From: Amorphochlora amoebiformis
Taxonomy: Eukaryota > Cercozoa > Chlorarachniophyceae
DNA: 64,000 bases
NCBI GenBank assembly: GCA_054601695.1
Contig: BAAHQB010000015.1
Span: forward strand, 620,001 to 684,000
Reading direction: 5' to 3'
The notes beneath the pieces are model-generated. The model saw nothing but the letters and a program-made list of their open reading frames with translations. It was not told the origin of the DNA and searched no databases. Positions 47,228-62,662 of this stretch are shown piece after piece (position 1 is the stretch's first letter; each line of letters begins with the position of its first letter). The position numbers and the translations under genes were made by a program.

Positions 47228-47397
47228 GTGTATATATACATATGTACATACGTAAGTGTATGTGTATGTGGATATGCTATAGGGGTGTGTCTCGTACATT
47301 GGATACAATTTTACATATTCGTATGCTTCGTTCACGAAATGACACTTAGAATCTAGATGATATGTGGATATGTATAAACCCCACATAATATATTAAA

Positions 47398-47459
<62 letters not shown>

Positions 47460-47653
47460 ACATACTAATAATGATTACTATTTACATATATGTACATTTG
47501 TATCCATGTGTAAAAAATGTAAGTACACATGCGTATATTACATTATTCAACGATAATCAGGTTGTGCAGGCTGCGCAGAAACAAGCTCAGGATCGCATGG
47601 CAGCGTCTTCAAATAGAAATAAAACCAGTTCATCCAGTTCGACCAAGAAGTAG
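43819..47653 (+). CDS. UCHL5: Ubiquitin C-terminal hydrolase UCHL5/UCH37, 329 residues
   Basis: Cysteine deubiquitinase of peptidase family C12. In known species it acts on the proteasome 19S particle and, in some lineages, in INO80. Ten exons chain in phase: 43819-43855, 43962-44055, 44202-44304, 44370-44492, 44604-44733, 44830-44959, 45137-45240, 46626-46714, 46805-46891, 47561-47653. The total is 329 residues, the size usual for this protein. The start is [13 protein letters not shown]. Catalytic residues: Q78, nucleophile C84 in [11 protein letters not shown]160 in DAFHFI, D175 in LYELDG. The C-terminal half has the coiled coil and ULD region typical of UCHL5 ([35 protein letters not shown]), then a serine-rich tail ending STKK. 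Introns 1 to 6 are short and ordinary; only introns 7 and 9 carry AT repeats. Intron 7 also holds a 40-base tandem duplication of its acceptor and a large inverted repeat. Confidence 0.96.
45569..45757. repeat. Direct duplication in UCHL5 intron 7
   Basis: Two copies of a 45-base segment containing AATTCTTTCTCGCCTATA (about 45569-45613 and 45711-45755) with several substitutions, separated by AT repeats. Confidence 0.8.
45851..46161. repeat. Large inverted repeat in UCHL5 intron 7
   Basis: The arm at 45851-45966 matches the reverse complement of 46054-46161 closely over about 110 bases, including CATGTATTATCTTCCATACG and AATAAGATCACATGTA. The spacer is about 87 bases of mostly AT repeat. It would form a long RNA hairpin and resembles a foldback element. 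Confidence 0.85.
46551..46630 (+). repeat. Exact 40-base tandem duplication of the UCHL5 exon 8 acceptor
   Basis: The unit from 46551 to 46590 is repeated exactly at 46591-46630. Each copy contains the pyrimidine-rich TTTTATCCCTCTAG acceptor and the first bases of exon 8. Only the second acceptor (exon start 46626) keeps frame. Using the first adds 40 bases and reaches a TAA. Confidence 0.95.
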
Positions 47654-48166
47654 AAGCTGCTCTCTTTCTGTCAGCGATCGGAGGTAGGTTCAATCTGGTC
47701 GCAGTGCGAACTTGAGTCCTAGGTAGAGATACTAAAAAGTTGAGTTGATCATTGTGACTTATCGCTTACAGCGACAACCGCAGATACTAGGATAGTACTA
47801 GTAGTAGTTAATTTCCATTCCTCAAGCCCGACACATTTTCAGTTTTTCACGTGAGATTATTGAGATAGTCACTAGAGCTTGGTGGACATCTAGTATTCAA
47901 ACTATATCTAGTATCTCTCAAGAAAAATCTGATAATATCTAGAAAATAGATATTTTCTAACCTATCTAGTCCATATTTCATGAATGTGACATAATCTAGA
48001 TAATATCTATCCACTAGATCAAGTGTGATACCAACTAAGAATGTGCGTTCCACAAGCCAGTGCTAGCAGTGGCTGCAACTACTAGAACTAGTACAACTTC
48101 TACTGAGATCTGGCGTAATGACTCCCCCGTTTTGGCCCAGTGGTTGTCATGATCTCCTACTGAGGT
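47654..48166. other. CTAG-rich spacer between convergent UCHL5 and the unrecognised gene
   Basis: 14 CTAG tetramers occur in about 450 bases (47718-48169), including TACTAGTAG, TATCTAGTAT and ACTAGAACTAGT. There is no convincing coding sequence. It also contains two similar segments reading AGATCTGGCGTAATGACTCC (about 48105) and AGGTCTAGCGCAATGACTGC (about 48162), each followed by or next to CCCCGTTTTGGCC. Confidence 0.7.
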
Positions 48167-48521
48167 CTAGCGCAATGACTGCAGAACGCACCATGCCCCC
48201 GTTTTGGCCTGGTCGTGAAGGTCTCCATCACCTTGATATTTATTTGGCTCGAGATGCAGGCAAACACGTTTTTGGTCGTCGAACGTAATGGAGAAGCTGT
48301 CAACACAAGAAAAGGAATAAACACGAATACTTAGGCAAAATTTCTCGGACTGACCTGTCTCCTCGTGCTTTCGATATCTTTCCAAATGCCCATCCGTGAG
48401 AGAACTTATGCATGAGCCACTGCCCGACCAAACGCTGAGAGATTACATACATGCACACACATATATATATATATATATGTATATATATTATATATATATA
48501 TATAATATATTACATCTATAC

Positions 48522-48559
<38 letters not shown>

Positions 48560-48647
48560 TAATTATATTATGTTACGTGCGTATATACACACACATGATA
48601 CACACCCCATTTACACACAAAATGACACACACTTACCCACACACTCA

Positions 48648-48682
<35 letters not shown>

Positions 48683-48832
48683 TTATATATTTCATATATA
48701 TATGAATATATATATATATGTATATGTATATATTTATATGCTATGTTATACACGCACATCATCCCCACATATTTAGACACACACTTACACACACACACAT
48801 TTTAAATATGCACACATATACATATATACATC

Positions 48833-48864
<32 letters not shown>

Positions 48865-48920
48865 CATATATTAATATACATATATACATATATATATATA
48901 TATATTACATACATATATAT

Positions 48921-48964
<44 letters not shown>

Positions 48965-49400
48965 ATACTATACGTCATACATACGTTAAATATACGTACA
49001 TAATATCTCACACCTCACGCTGGCGCTTGGTTCGGTACTTATTGGTTGCCTCCAGCGAATATCTTGTAGATTTTGCGGTACATTTATATAAATATTTAAC
49101 ATATATAAATACATATGTTTAAAATCTTTTTGTAAAGCACAAAAATATATCATTTGTATACTTGTATACATATTTATAATATATATATATACATTTATGT
49201 ATCCATTTACATATACATATATACATATAAATATATATATATATTTATATATATATTTACATATATATATACACGTATATATGTATACATACATATATAT
49301 ATATATATATATATGTATACACCAATATGTATCCACATGTTATATATATATATATATGTGCATACATATACATATATATATACTTTACATATATATATAT

Positions 49401-49480
<80 letters not shown>

Positions 49481-49592
49481 AGATATATATATATATATTC
49501 ATCAATATATATATATATATTCATCAATATATGTATGTTATATATATATATATATTTATTGATGAATATATATATATATATATATAGTGATG

Positions 49593-49630
<38 letters not shown>

Positions 49631-49638
49631 TTATATAT

Positions 49639-49735
<97 letters not shown>

Positions 49736-49770
49736 CAATATAAAATATATATGTAAAGTGTATATACATG

Positions 49771-49817
<47 letters not shown>

Positions 49818-50115
49818 CACACATATATATATATATATATATATACCATTGAAATATACCTATATATATATTTGTAAATATAAAAATATGTATATACACC
49901 ATAATATGGAGTGTATATACAATGTTTTATGTCTGCATACAAATGATATACATGAGTTCAGATATAGTTACATAAATATATAGAAATACACACACATATG
50001 TATATATATATATACATATGTATATATATATATACATATGTATATATACATACATATATATATATATATTTATATATATATATATATTTAATGTATATAT
50101 GTAAATATGTATGTG

Positions 50116-50154
<39 letters not shown>

Positions 50155-50216
50155 GTATGTATGTATGTATACATATATACATATATATATATACATGTAT
50201 ATATATATATGTATAT

Positions 50217-50285
<69 letters not shown>

Positions 50286-50394
50286 CCCTCCGGAAGCACT
50301 TGATCAAACTTTCCACCCCTTTTAAGCCCCGTCTTTTCAACCCTATTTTTCATTCAATATATATTTGCAATGTAAGTGTACATAAATACATATG

Positions 50395-50436
<42 letters not shown>

Positions 50437-50467
50437 TACTAGTATATATGTAATATCACGTTATATA

Positions 50468-50501
<34 letters not shown>

Positions 50502-50560
50502 AATACGTATGTGTCCATGCCCGTTGTACGTAATGTATTACATTCTATGTATACATTTTT

Positions 50561-50618
<58 letters not shown>

Positions 50619-50798
50619 GTAAATATATACAAATATTGAATATATAATATATATATATATGTGTATATAAAAATATATATTTTTATATATAAATATACAT
50701 ATACATATATATATATACAATATATATATATATATATATATATATACGTAATATAAAATTATAATATTATATTGTATTAATATATATATATATATATA

Positions 50799-50858
<60 letters not shown>

Positions 50859-50927
50859 TATATATTATATATATACATATATGTATATATATATACATAT
50901 ATATATATATTATACGTGTATATGTAC

Positions 50928-50960
<33 letters not shown>

Positions 50961-51142
50961 CATATATATGTGTATATATACGTAACACAAATACTTGTAC
51001 GTGCATATTTGCATTCTAAATTTTTTCTACATTGTAGACACACCTGGGTATATATTATATATTATACTTACATAAGTATTCATAATATTTTTTTATCCAC
51101 ACATACAAATATATATATATATATATATATATTGTACATTTA

Positions 51143-51203
<61 letters not shown>

Positions 51204-51462
51204 GTACATATATCTAAATGTACAATATATATATATATATATATATATGTATAAATAGGGGGTAGATACATGTAAAAATAATTTATACACACACACACAT
51301 ATATATATATGTATATATACATATAATATACATATATATATACATATATCTAATGTACAATATATATATAGGGGGTAGATACATGTAAAAATATATTTAT
51401 ACATACTATATGTATACATGTTTATCTATTTATGTATAATATATGTAAGTATATATATATAT

Positions 51463-51515
<53 letters not shown>

Positions 51516-51627
51516 TACAGATATATGAGATAGTCATACCTCTTTCGTGTTCTCTCTACCTTTTTCTCTTCAGTGTCTCCCTCTTCACTGTGTTATTATT
51601 AACATAACATATGTATATGTATTTATA

Positions 51628-51662
<35 letters not shown>

Positions 51663-51986
51663 GTGTATGTGTATACATGTATATATATATATATATATAA
51701 ATATATGTAAATAAGTCACGTATACATATAATTAGTATATATATATATATATATATGAATAGAAATATATGTATACATATATGTATATATATATATGTGT
51801 GTATATAACCTTCAAATATACATTATATGTACTCTAGACATAAGTATATATTTATAATGATTGTATATATACATATATACATATGTATGTATACACACAC
51901 ACACACACATATATATATATATTATTCAAATGTATGTAAACATATAACATTCAAATATATATACAATATAAGATATAAATACAAAA

Positions 51987-52019
<33 letters not shown>

Positions 52020-52020
52020 A

Positions 52021-52061
<41 letters not shown>

Positions 52062-52293
52062 TATGTGTATATTTCAATAGAAGTATATACCTATCTGTTT
52101 TCTTCGGCTGCTTTCGAATCGCCCACACCCTCTTCCTCCCCTCGACTCTATATACGAGTATATACATATGTATATATATATATAAATATGTAGACATATA
52201 TATATATATATATGTATGTATGTATGTATATATATATGTGTGTAAATATATATATTTTTAAAATTCTACACACACATATATATATATATATAT

Positions 52294-52342
<49 letters not shown>

Positions 52343-52385
52343 CCACACACACACATGTAGCTAGACATATATTAAATATGTATAC

Positions 52386-52428
<43 letters not shown>

Positions 52429-52945
52429 CGATTTTTGATTAAGTAACATGTAATATACATATCTACATACACAAACATACATACATAAACACCGCATGAA
52501 CGTAAGAAATATTTACCACAAATTAACATACTTTTTTTTTATAGGTAATATATTCAAGGCTGGGACTAGGCCGTTTCAATATTTTTAAGATATTAGATTA
52601 AAATATCGGGTTCTAACAGCAATGATAGTAGTCATGCTGGTTACGAAGACACGTGCACACGAACCTGTGCGCGGGCACTGAGTAGAGTCGTACCAAGCGA
52701 ACCTAGTCGCGTAGTCACAAATGATTTTAAATAAGCCTCCATATATATTAAATATTCTTTATACATATATACATGTGGTTATATTTTTATATATATTATA
52801 CATACATATGTATATATATATATATATATATATATGTAATATATATGTAATATATAAAAATATATATATGTGTATGCATACTTCATACATATATATTTTA
52901 TGTATACATTATACCTATATATGTATGTTTTATGTAAATATATAT

Positions 52946-53010
<65 letters not shown>

Positions 53011-53996
53011 TATGTATTCGTACACACACACACATATATATATATGTACTTATATACATATACAATATATATATATATATATATATACATATATTTCTAT
53101 ACATATATATAAATCGCAAAAGGAAGAAAAAGATGAAAAGAGGGAAGACAAATAAATAGAGAGGGACAGTTTTAAGAAAGTATAAACTGAGAGAGCAGAA
53201 ACAAACAAAATGGATCCTGGAATAAGCTACCACTCTAGACTTTGCCCCACGCATAGGAATGATCGTTAGTTCGGTTTGATCATCAAGTGCCTTTGTTTCC
53301 CCTTCAAATGTTAGGGGAAGCACTTCCGCGAGGCTCTATATACAAGGATGTATTATGTGTTGTATATATATATATATATAAATATATAAATATATATATA
53401 TTATATATATCTAATATGTATAAATATATATGCATGTTGCACATATATATATATATATATATATCTTATACATATATTATATATATATATATATATAATA
53501 TATATTTTATATATAATATATATATATATATATATGCATGTATATATACATTAACATAATCTTCAAGCAACGATATATAAATAGCATCAAAGAACACAGC
53601 TATAGGTAAGAATATTCATAGTATGCGGGAGACCGCTGGAGATCCCAGAGATCATCTCAACCGGAAATATCGGTGCCCGGTTGTAACGGGCCTTCAGAAT
53701 ATTAAGTGACAAGACGTGTCATCATGCCATGTCACGGTTCGGAAATTTCGAGATTCGAGTTTTCTTCTTCTCTCACACGCGCGTTATACTTTACATTTTA
53801 CATATGTATATATTATAAATCGCTATCGGGTAGTTTACTTTTGGGTGGATAGCTTCGATAACGAACAGGTTGCCATTGGCCATGACGACAATATCCCCTA
53901 TGTATGAATCACGTATGTGTATTTGATTTATTTATATTGTGTGTGTATGTGTATTTAATACATAGTATATAAATGTATATATATGTGCAATATATG

Positions 53997-54028
<32 letters not shown>

Positions 54029-54038
54029 GTATATGTGC

Positions 54039-54094
<56 letters not shown>

Positions 54095-54204
54095 CATATA
54101 CAAAATCACTTCTGATCCTACAGTATATGAAGACACGTATGGATAATATATGTACACACACATATAAATGTAATATATATGATACGAATATATATTGTAC
54201 ATTT

Positions 54205-54240
<36 letters not shown>

Positions 54241-54449
54241 CAAGTATTATATATATATATATATATATTATGCAAATATATATGTTTAATATACGTTAAT
54301 AGACCTAAGTATCTATGTAAAGTATACGTTCATACTCTAGACAATGGCGCATATACTATGGTATATGCCCACATATATACCTTTTCCTATGCTTATTACA
54401 TAATATATATATATATATATACATACATATATATATATATATATATGTA

Positions 54450-54524
<75 letters not shown>

Positions 54525-54554
54525 GTATATATGTGTATATAGATGCAATATGTA

Positions 54555-54647
<93 letters not shown>

Positions 54648-54833
54648 TATGCATCCATATGTATATACCTTTCCTATGCTTAATCTTTTTGCGCTCCTCC
54701 AAGGTCCTTACGCGATCTAGAAGCCTAGATATATTATATATATATATGTGTGTGTGTATATATAAATACGTATATCGTATATTGTACAATATAGATTGGT
54801 ATATGCAAAACTTGGTAATATATATATATATAT

Positions 54834-54885
<52 letters not shown>

Positions 54886-55072
54886 TTATATAATGTTACC
54901 CCTTCTTGCGCCTTCGAGCTGATGTGAGGACTTCGACCTGCGTCCATAGTATGAATATATATATATATATATATATATAGATATATTTATAACGATAATA
55001 ATTAATTATAATAATATATATATATATATATATACATACATATATATATGTATATATATAGGGTATACATAC

Positions 55073-55106
<34 letters not shown>

Positions 55107-55168
55107 GTATATATGTTAAATATTATTTCGCATATCTTGCCGTAAATATGTATGCATATGTACATATA

Positions 55169-55200
<32 letters not shown>

Positions 55201-55257
55201 GTGCATGCATATCTTGCCGTATATATATATATATGCATATATATATATATATATATG

Positions 55258-55296
<39 letters not shown>

Positions 55297-55297
55297 C

Positions 55298-55338
<41 letters not shown>

Positions 55339-55909
55339 CACATATACACACATAACGAAAAAACTTTTATAACGTAGATATAACGATTCACATCATCAGT
55401 CCATATCTTATCTCCACTGACAATATGACTAATATACCAAAGATAAACATAACCTATATACTTTAATAATGAAGTATTGCTACTTACAGGATCGGTCCAT
55501 ATTTGATCTCCACAGACGATATGACTCGCCTTCCGCCCTCCTTTTTGCAGAAATTCAACCTATATATGTATCCAATATAATATATACATCCAAAGAGACA
55601 CATGATTACATATATGTGTATATGTATGTGTATATATATGTATATATATATGTATGTATAGATATATGTGAAGAATGCATAGCATGTGTTACGTATAGAT
55701 ACTATGTACACAACATACAAGATACATACAAATATACATATATATATATATACATGTAGATATATATATATATAATATATATATATATACAAGTTGTAAT
55801 TTATGCCTACTATGATACATCTATACACGCATATATATATATATATTTATATATGTATATATATATATACATATATTCATTATATAGGTATTATATACAC
55901 AATTATGCA

Positions 55910-55945
<36 letters not shown>

Positions 55946-55952
55946 GTATATA

Positions 55953-56010
<58 letters not shown>

Positions 56011-56025
56011 TATACACACATATAT

Positions 56026-56075
<50 letters not shown>

Positions 56076-56295
56076 CACACATACCCTGTATCGCAAGCTC
56101 TCAAGTATCTTGTCATCATCGCCTACACGAACAAAGTACAACCTCAAAACTTTACGTAATCTTTATCTCTCAGCAAACAGCAAGTTTCTCCAATAGCGCT
56201 GGGGTTGGGGTATGAGGGTTGGGGTTACCTTTCGAGCGGGGGTGCTTGGAGGGACTGACGGACGCTGGTGGATAAGAAGGGAAGTGGTTGATTGA

Positions 56296-56336
<41 letters not shown>

Positions 56337-56399
56337 TTTATATATATATTATATATATATATATATATGTAAATGTATATATATATATATAATATATAC

Positions 56400-56443
<44 letters not shown>

Positions 56444-57226
56444 ATATACCTATATATGAACGTAAGTGCATCTAGACATACATACCTCTCCCCTTGACAA
56501 CATCAGACTTTCCCCCTTTCGCTCCTTCCCTTTGTCGCTTCCGCCCTCCCTCCTTCCCCTTCTCCTCTTCCCCTCCAGTTTTCCCCTCCGAATCCCTTCC
56601 ACTGCCGATCTTGGAGCGGCTATTACCCGTATGCTTCGATTTCAGCTTGGGGCTCATTTTTTTCGATTTCGGTTTCGATTTCGGTTTCGATTTCGTTTTT
56701 GTTTTCGGTTTCGAATTAGGCTTTCTGTCGCCCATCACGCTAACATCGCTACCACCAAAGTGGTTATCCCCCTTCCCGGTAGTAGCGGATATTCGACGGT
56801 TAGAACCCGGAGCAGCCCCGAGATTATTGCCGGTAGTGGCGGTATTTGGGCCGGCTCCAGCTATTGATAATTTCGCTGAGATTTTTTTGGTTGCGGTCAG
56901 TTTCTGATTTTTTTTTCCGGCTTCCCAGCCGAATGTTAGATTAGTTTTTGCTTAAAAGAATGGTTGTAATCTTATCTAGTTACGGTGGTATAATATGATT
57001 TCTTCTTTTTGGGTTTTCTTTCATTGTTCTGGGGGCAAGTTACCGGTTAGAGTTGAGGCGTCTGGGTCGGTGGAACTCTGGAAATATAGAGATATGAGGA
57101 CAAATCGTAGATTGGATATGTGTTATTGAATGTATTTATGTATGTATTGAACATACGTTCGATTTTATTGAATATATATTTGTTTCTTTGTATGTGTATA
57201 CGTGTAGGTGATGCAATTAAACATAT

Positions 57227-57291
<65 letters not shown>

Positions 57292-57405
57292 CATGTATAT
57301 ATGTAAATATATATATATGTACATATATATGTATATATATATATATATATATATTATGCATGCATTTAAAAAATATTCTTTACACATATCTATATATATA
57401 TACAT

Positions 57406-57437
<32 letters not shown>

Positions 57438-57582
57438 GTACACATATACATGTGTACATATGTTATGTATCTATATACATTGGGTTCAAGTTCCTCTAGA
57501 ATGACTGCGGGCCTCCATTCCATTTGCTAATAATATATACATATCTATAATATACATATACACACAACACATATATACATAT

Positions 57583-57632
<50 letters not shown>

Positions 57633-57673
57633 GTACATATATAAATATTATATATATGTATATATAAATACAC

Positions 57674-57730
<57 letters not shown>

Positions 57731-58000
57731 TATATATACATAAGGACATATATATTTATACACGTGTATATATATTTAAATATTTGGTGTGTAACACATA
57801 TTACGTATACATAGTGTGTTATATACATATAAATATGTATATATATGTATATATATATATATATCTATATATAAACATGTTACATATATTTTCATATTCC
57901 TATGTATTTCTACCCCTGGAAAGCAAGATGGGACTTCAGCCAAGACCTAAATATATTGCTTTAAATTATACAGATATGTACATATATTTACATATATATT

Positions 58001-58057
<57 letters not shown>

Positions 58058-58153
58058 ATGTAAGTATCATTGTGTATTGTGAATGCAAATTTATATAAAT
58101 GTATCATATATATTTTTACCTATATATACAACATATACACACACACACACACA

Positions 58154-58184
<31 letters not shown>

Positions 58185-58187
58185 CAT

Positions 58188-58254
<67 letters not shown>

Positions 58255-58270
58255 CATGTAAAACTCTATC

Positions 58271-58315
<45 letters not shown>

Positions 58316-58345
58316 ATGTATGTATGTATATGTAAAACTCTATCA

Positions 58346-58383
<38 letters not shown>

Positions 58384-58389
58384 GTTTAT

Positions 58390-58435
<46 letters not shown>

Positions 58436-58499
58436 CTATACATACATATGTATAATATAAACCTGCCGCTGCGGACCCCAGCGCCTCAGCTTGCGCCTT

Positions 58500-58535
<36 letters not shown>

Positions 58536-59257
58536 CATATATGTGTAATACAAGTACTATTCCAGTTTATGAACTAAACAACCCCGTTTTCCTTACCTTG
58601 GAAGTTCCACGGCCATCAGTTTCTCTCCCCTCTCCAATCTTCCCCCCCGATCCTTTTTCATTTATCTATCGCTCTCTCTCTCCCTCTCACGCCCTCTCAC
58701 TCTCCTCTCTCTCGCCCTCTCTCTCTCTCTCTCGCCCTCTCTGTCTCTCTTACCCTCTCTCCCGCTGTCTCTCTACTTGTCAACCCTTCTCTCCCTTCCG
58801 CCCTTTCTCCCCTTCCTTCTCTCCTCTCCCACCAGATCTCTCCCATTTCACTAATCCCTCTCTTTTCTCGTCTCTCTTCCTCTCCCTCTCTTCTTTCTCT
58901 TCTCTCTTCCTCTCTTTCTCTCTCTCTTTCCCTCTCTCTCTCTCTCTCTTTTTTCCATCTGTCGTGTTGAAATCCTGTACCTTCTAGGCTTGGGCTTGGA
59001 TTTGGCGACCACCGTGTAGCACATAGGGCAGTAGCTTCCGGGGGGAAGAAATTCACGGGAGGGGTAGGAACAGCTGGTTGGTTATTCAGACATTTAAAAG
59101 TATTAATACTGATAATAATGATAATGGTCATATCAATAGGATTGATATAATAGTACGAGTATAGAAGGGGGTATGATAGTAGTAATAATAATGATATAAT
59201 GATATGTATGTACTCATATATGCATATACAACAGCGGAGAGACACACATACATATAC

Positions 59258-59292
<35 letters not shown>

Positions 59293-59455
59293 TTATATAT
59301 CATTTGAAGTATGATATTTTTTAAAATAGTATCATTTTTATAATTTAAAAAAGATGTATATATACATATAATATATATATTTATATATTATACATATTAG
59401 TTATGTATATAAGTGTACGAATATCCCTAAGACAGATGTCTTTGTACTTAAGCAT

Positions 59456-59515
<60 letters not shown>

Positions 59516-59527
59516 CATACATACACG

Positions 59528-59560
<33 letters not shown>

Positions 59561-59624
59561 CTATATCTATATATATTATAAATGTATAACTTTGCCTAGG
59601 ACAATGTATTTGGGTTAGGCATTC

Positions 59625-59660
<36 letters not shown>

Positions 59661-59838
59661 GTGTGTACAATATAACGTATGAATTTGCCTGGGGCAGATG
59701 TATTTTGGCTTTAGCATTTCCCTTTGCTTTCGAGCCGCCTCCGCGACAACCTAAAAATACACATATATATACATATTTTATATATATATATATATATATA
59801 TTTGTATGTGTACATACATAGTTATATATACACACTCA

Positions 59839-59879
<41 letters not shown>

Positions 59880-60019
59880 CATAATATGTATATACCTACA
59901 TACATACAAGCATAAACCATATATATAGTATAATATATATATATATATATATATGAAATATACAAAAAGTATACAAGCCTCTTTGATGCATATATATAAT
60001 ACCATATATTTATATATGT

Positions 60020-60054
<35 letters not shown>

Positions 60055-60165
60055 TACAAGCCTCTTTGATACACATATATAATACCATATATTTATATAT
60101 GTTACATATATATATATATATATATGTTACATATATATATATATATATGTTATACATATACGAAA

Positions 60166-60219
<54 letters not shown>

Positions 60220-60592
60220 GTATATATATGTGTGTTTGTGATAACATACAATTTTATATATATATATATCTGTATATATCAATATATACGTTATTCATAC
60301 ATATATACAGGCAAAATATACAATACAGTAAGCATACAACAAACATGTCTCCTACATTGAGCCTCTTTCATATACATTCATGAATACCATATGTAACTAA
60401 CAAAGCAAAGACAATATAGCAATAAAAAAAGGCGTTTCCAGAAGAACTAAAAAAAAAAAAATTGGATTAATTTCTTTTTTGCCCGAGTTTAATTCGGACC
60501 TTGGCACACGCTTTAGGGTCAGATGGAAGGTTATCAAGCAGCGTCGCATCAATACCAAGGGCTTCTGAGACCTACATATATGTGTATAGGTA

Positions 60593-60676
<84 letters not shown>

Positions 60677-60779
60677 GTATTTATATGTGTGTTTTTGTAA
60701 AAACGTACTATAGTTATATTTTAGTATAAATAATATATATACACACACCCATATATATATATATATTACTAACTTATTT

Positions 60780-60815
<36 letters not shown>

Positions 60816-61040
60816 CATATATAACTTATACGTACAGTATAATACATGCAATACATAGTCTATATATCTAGCCTTACATATACGTATATACATCATGCTT
60901 ATATGTTATAAAACATGTATATTATATATATATTTCACATTTATGTATAATTTATATTGTATATATATATATATATATCTATATATATATGTATTTATAC
61001 GTATATATATAATCACACACACATATATATATTTATATAT

Positions 61041-61086
<46 letters not shown>

Positions 61087-61176
61087 GTACATATGTATAC
61101 CTGCAAAAATAAACACCTATACATCTAAATAAGTATAATATGCATAGAACATATTTCGTATGCCTACCCCTTGAGC

Positions 61177-61246
<70 letters not shown>

Positions 61247-61326
61247 TATGTGTAAATAATATTTGTATGTACAGATATACATACATACATACATACGTAC
61301 ATACATACATACACATACGTACATAT

Positions 61327-61401
<75 letters not shown>

Positions 61402-61862
61402 GGGGGTATATATCTATATATTTACAGACATATCTAATTACCCATATGAGCATAGCATACTTTTAAGATATAAGATATATGTGGCCACCTCTCTTACATA
61501 TATATATATATATATATATACATGTATATATATACACACACATACCTGGATACCTATGCAAATATAATTAAGTATACAACATGTGTGGGCTATGAATCGA
61601 ATCTTATGTATATAATATATGTATATATATATTTTTACATATACATATATGTATGTATTATTCATGCGTATATATCTATATAAATATAATATATTTACAA
61701 AATTTAATATGTGGCATATATACCTCAAGCCTTGTGGCGTGCTCGTTGAAAATTACCTATTTATATCAAACGTATATAATATATATTATATTGAAATATA
61801 TGAATGTATATACATATATATATATATATATATAAATATTCTATTGAAATATATTGATGTAT

Positions 61863-61907
<45 letters not shown>

Positions 61908-62056
61908 TATATATATATATATATTTGGAGGTAATATATATATATTATATATATATATGTGTATATATATATATTAACATACACACTGCACGTATTATAT
62001 CTTTGACTCTTTTTTGAGCAATGACCTTATATTACGCATAAATATAATACCATACT

Positions 62057-62123
<67 letters not shown>

Positions 62124-62233
62124 ACATATCATATACGTATATATACATATATATATTTATACATATATATATATATATATATATATATGTATTATATAAC
62201 TATCCTAAGCTGATCGTATCTTATACATATATA

Positions 62234-62288
<55 letters not shown>

Positions 62289-62581
62289 TACCCTAGACTT
62301 CTTTTTCAGCAAAGGTCGTATCTTGGGGTGGTGAGTAAAATCTCGAACCTCCTGTATACATGTTAATATTATATTTATATATTTATATGTATATATATAT
62401 ATATATAACACAGACACATTTATACACTTATATATGACACATTTATATATTTATATGTTATATATATATTACATAGTATATGTATGATATAAGATTCAAT
62501 GATAATGGCAAACCTGCTCTGCTTCGGATATATACTCTATATATGTATATACGTGTATATATATATATTTATATATCTGAA

Positions 62582-62627
<46 letters not shown>

Positions 62628-62631
62628 ATAA

Positions 62632-62662
<31 letters not shown>

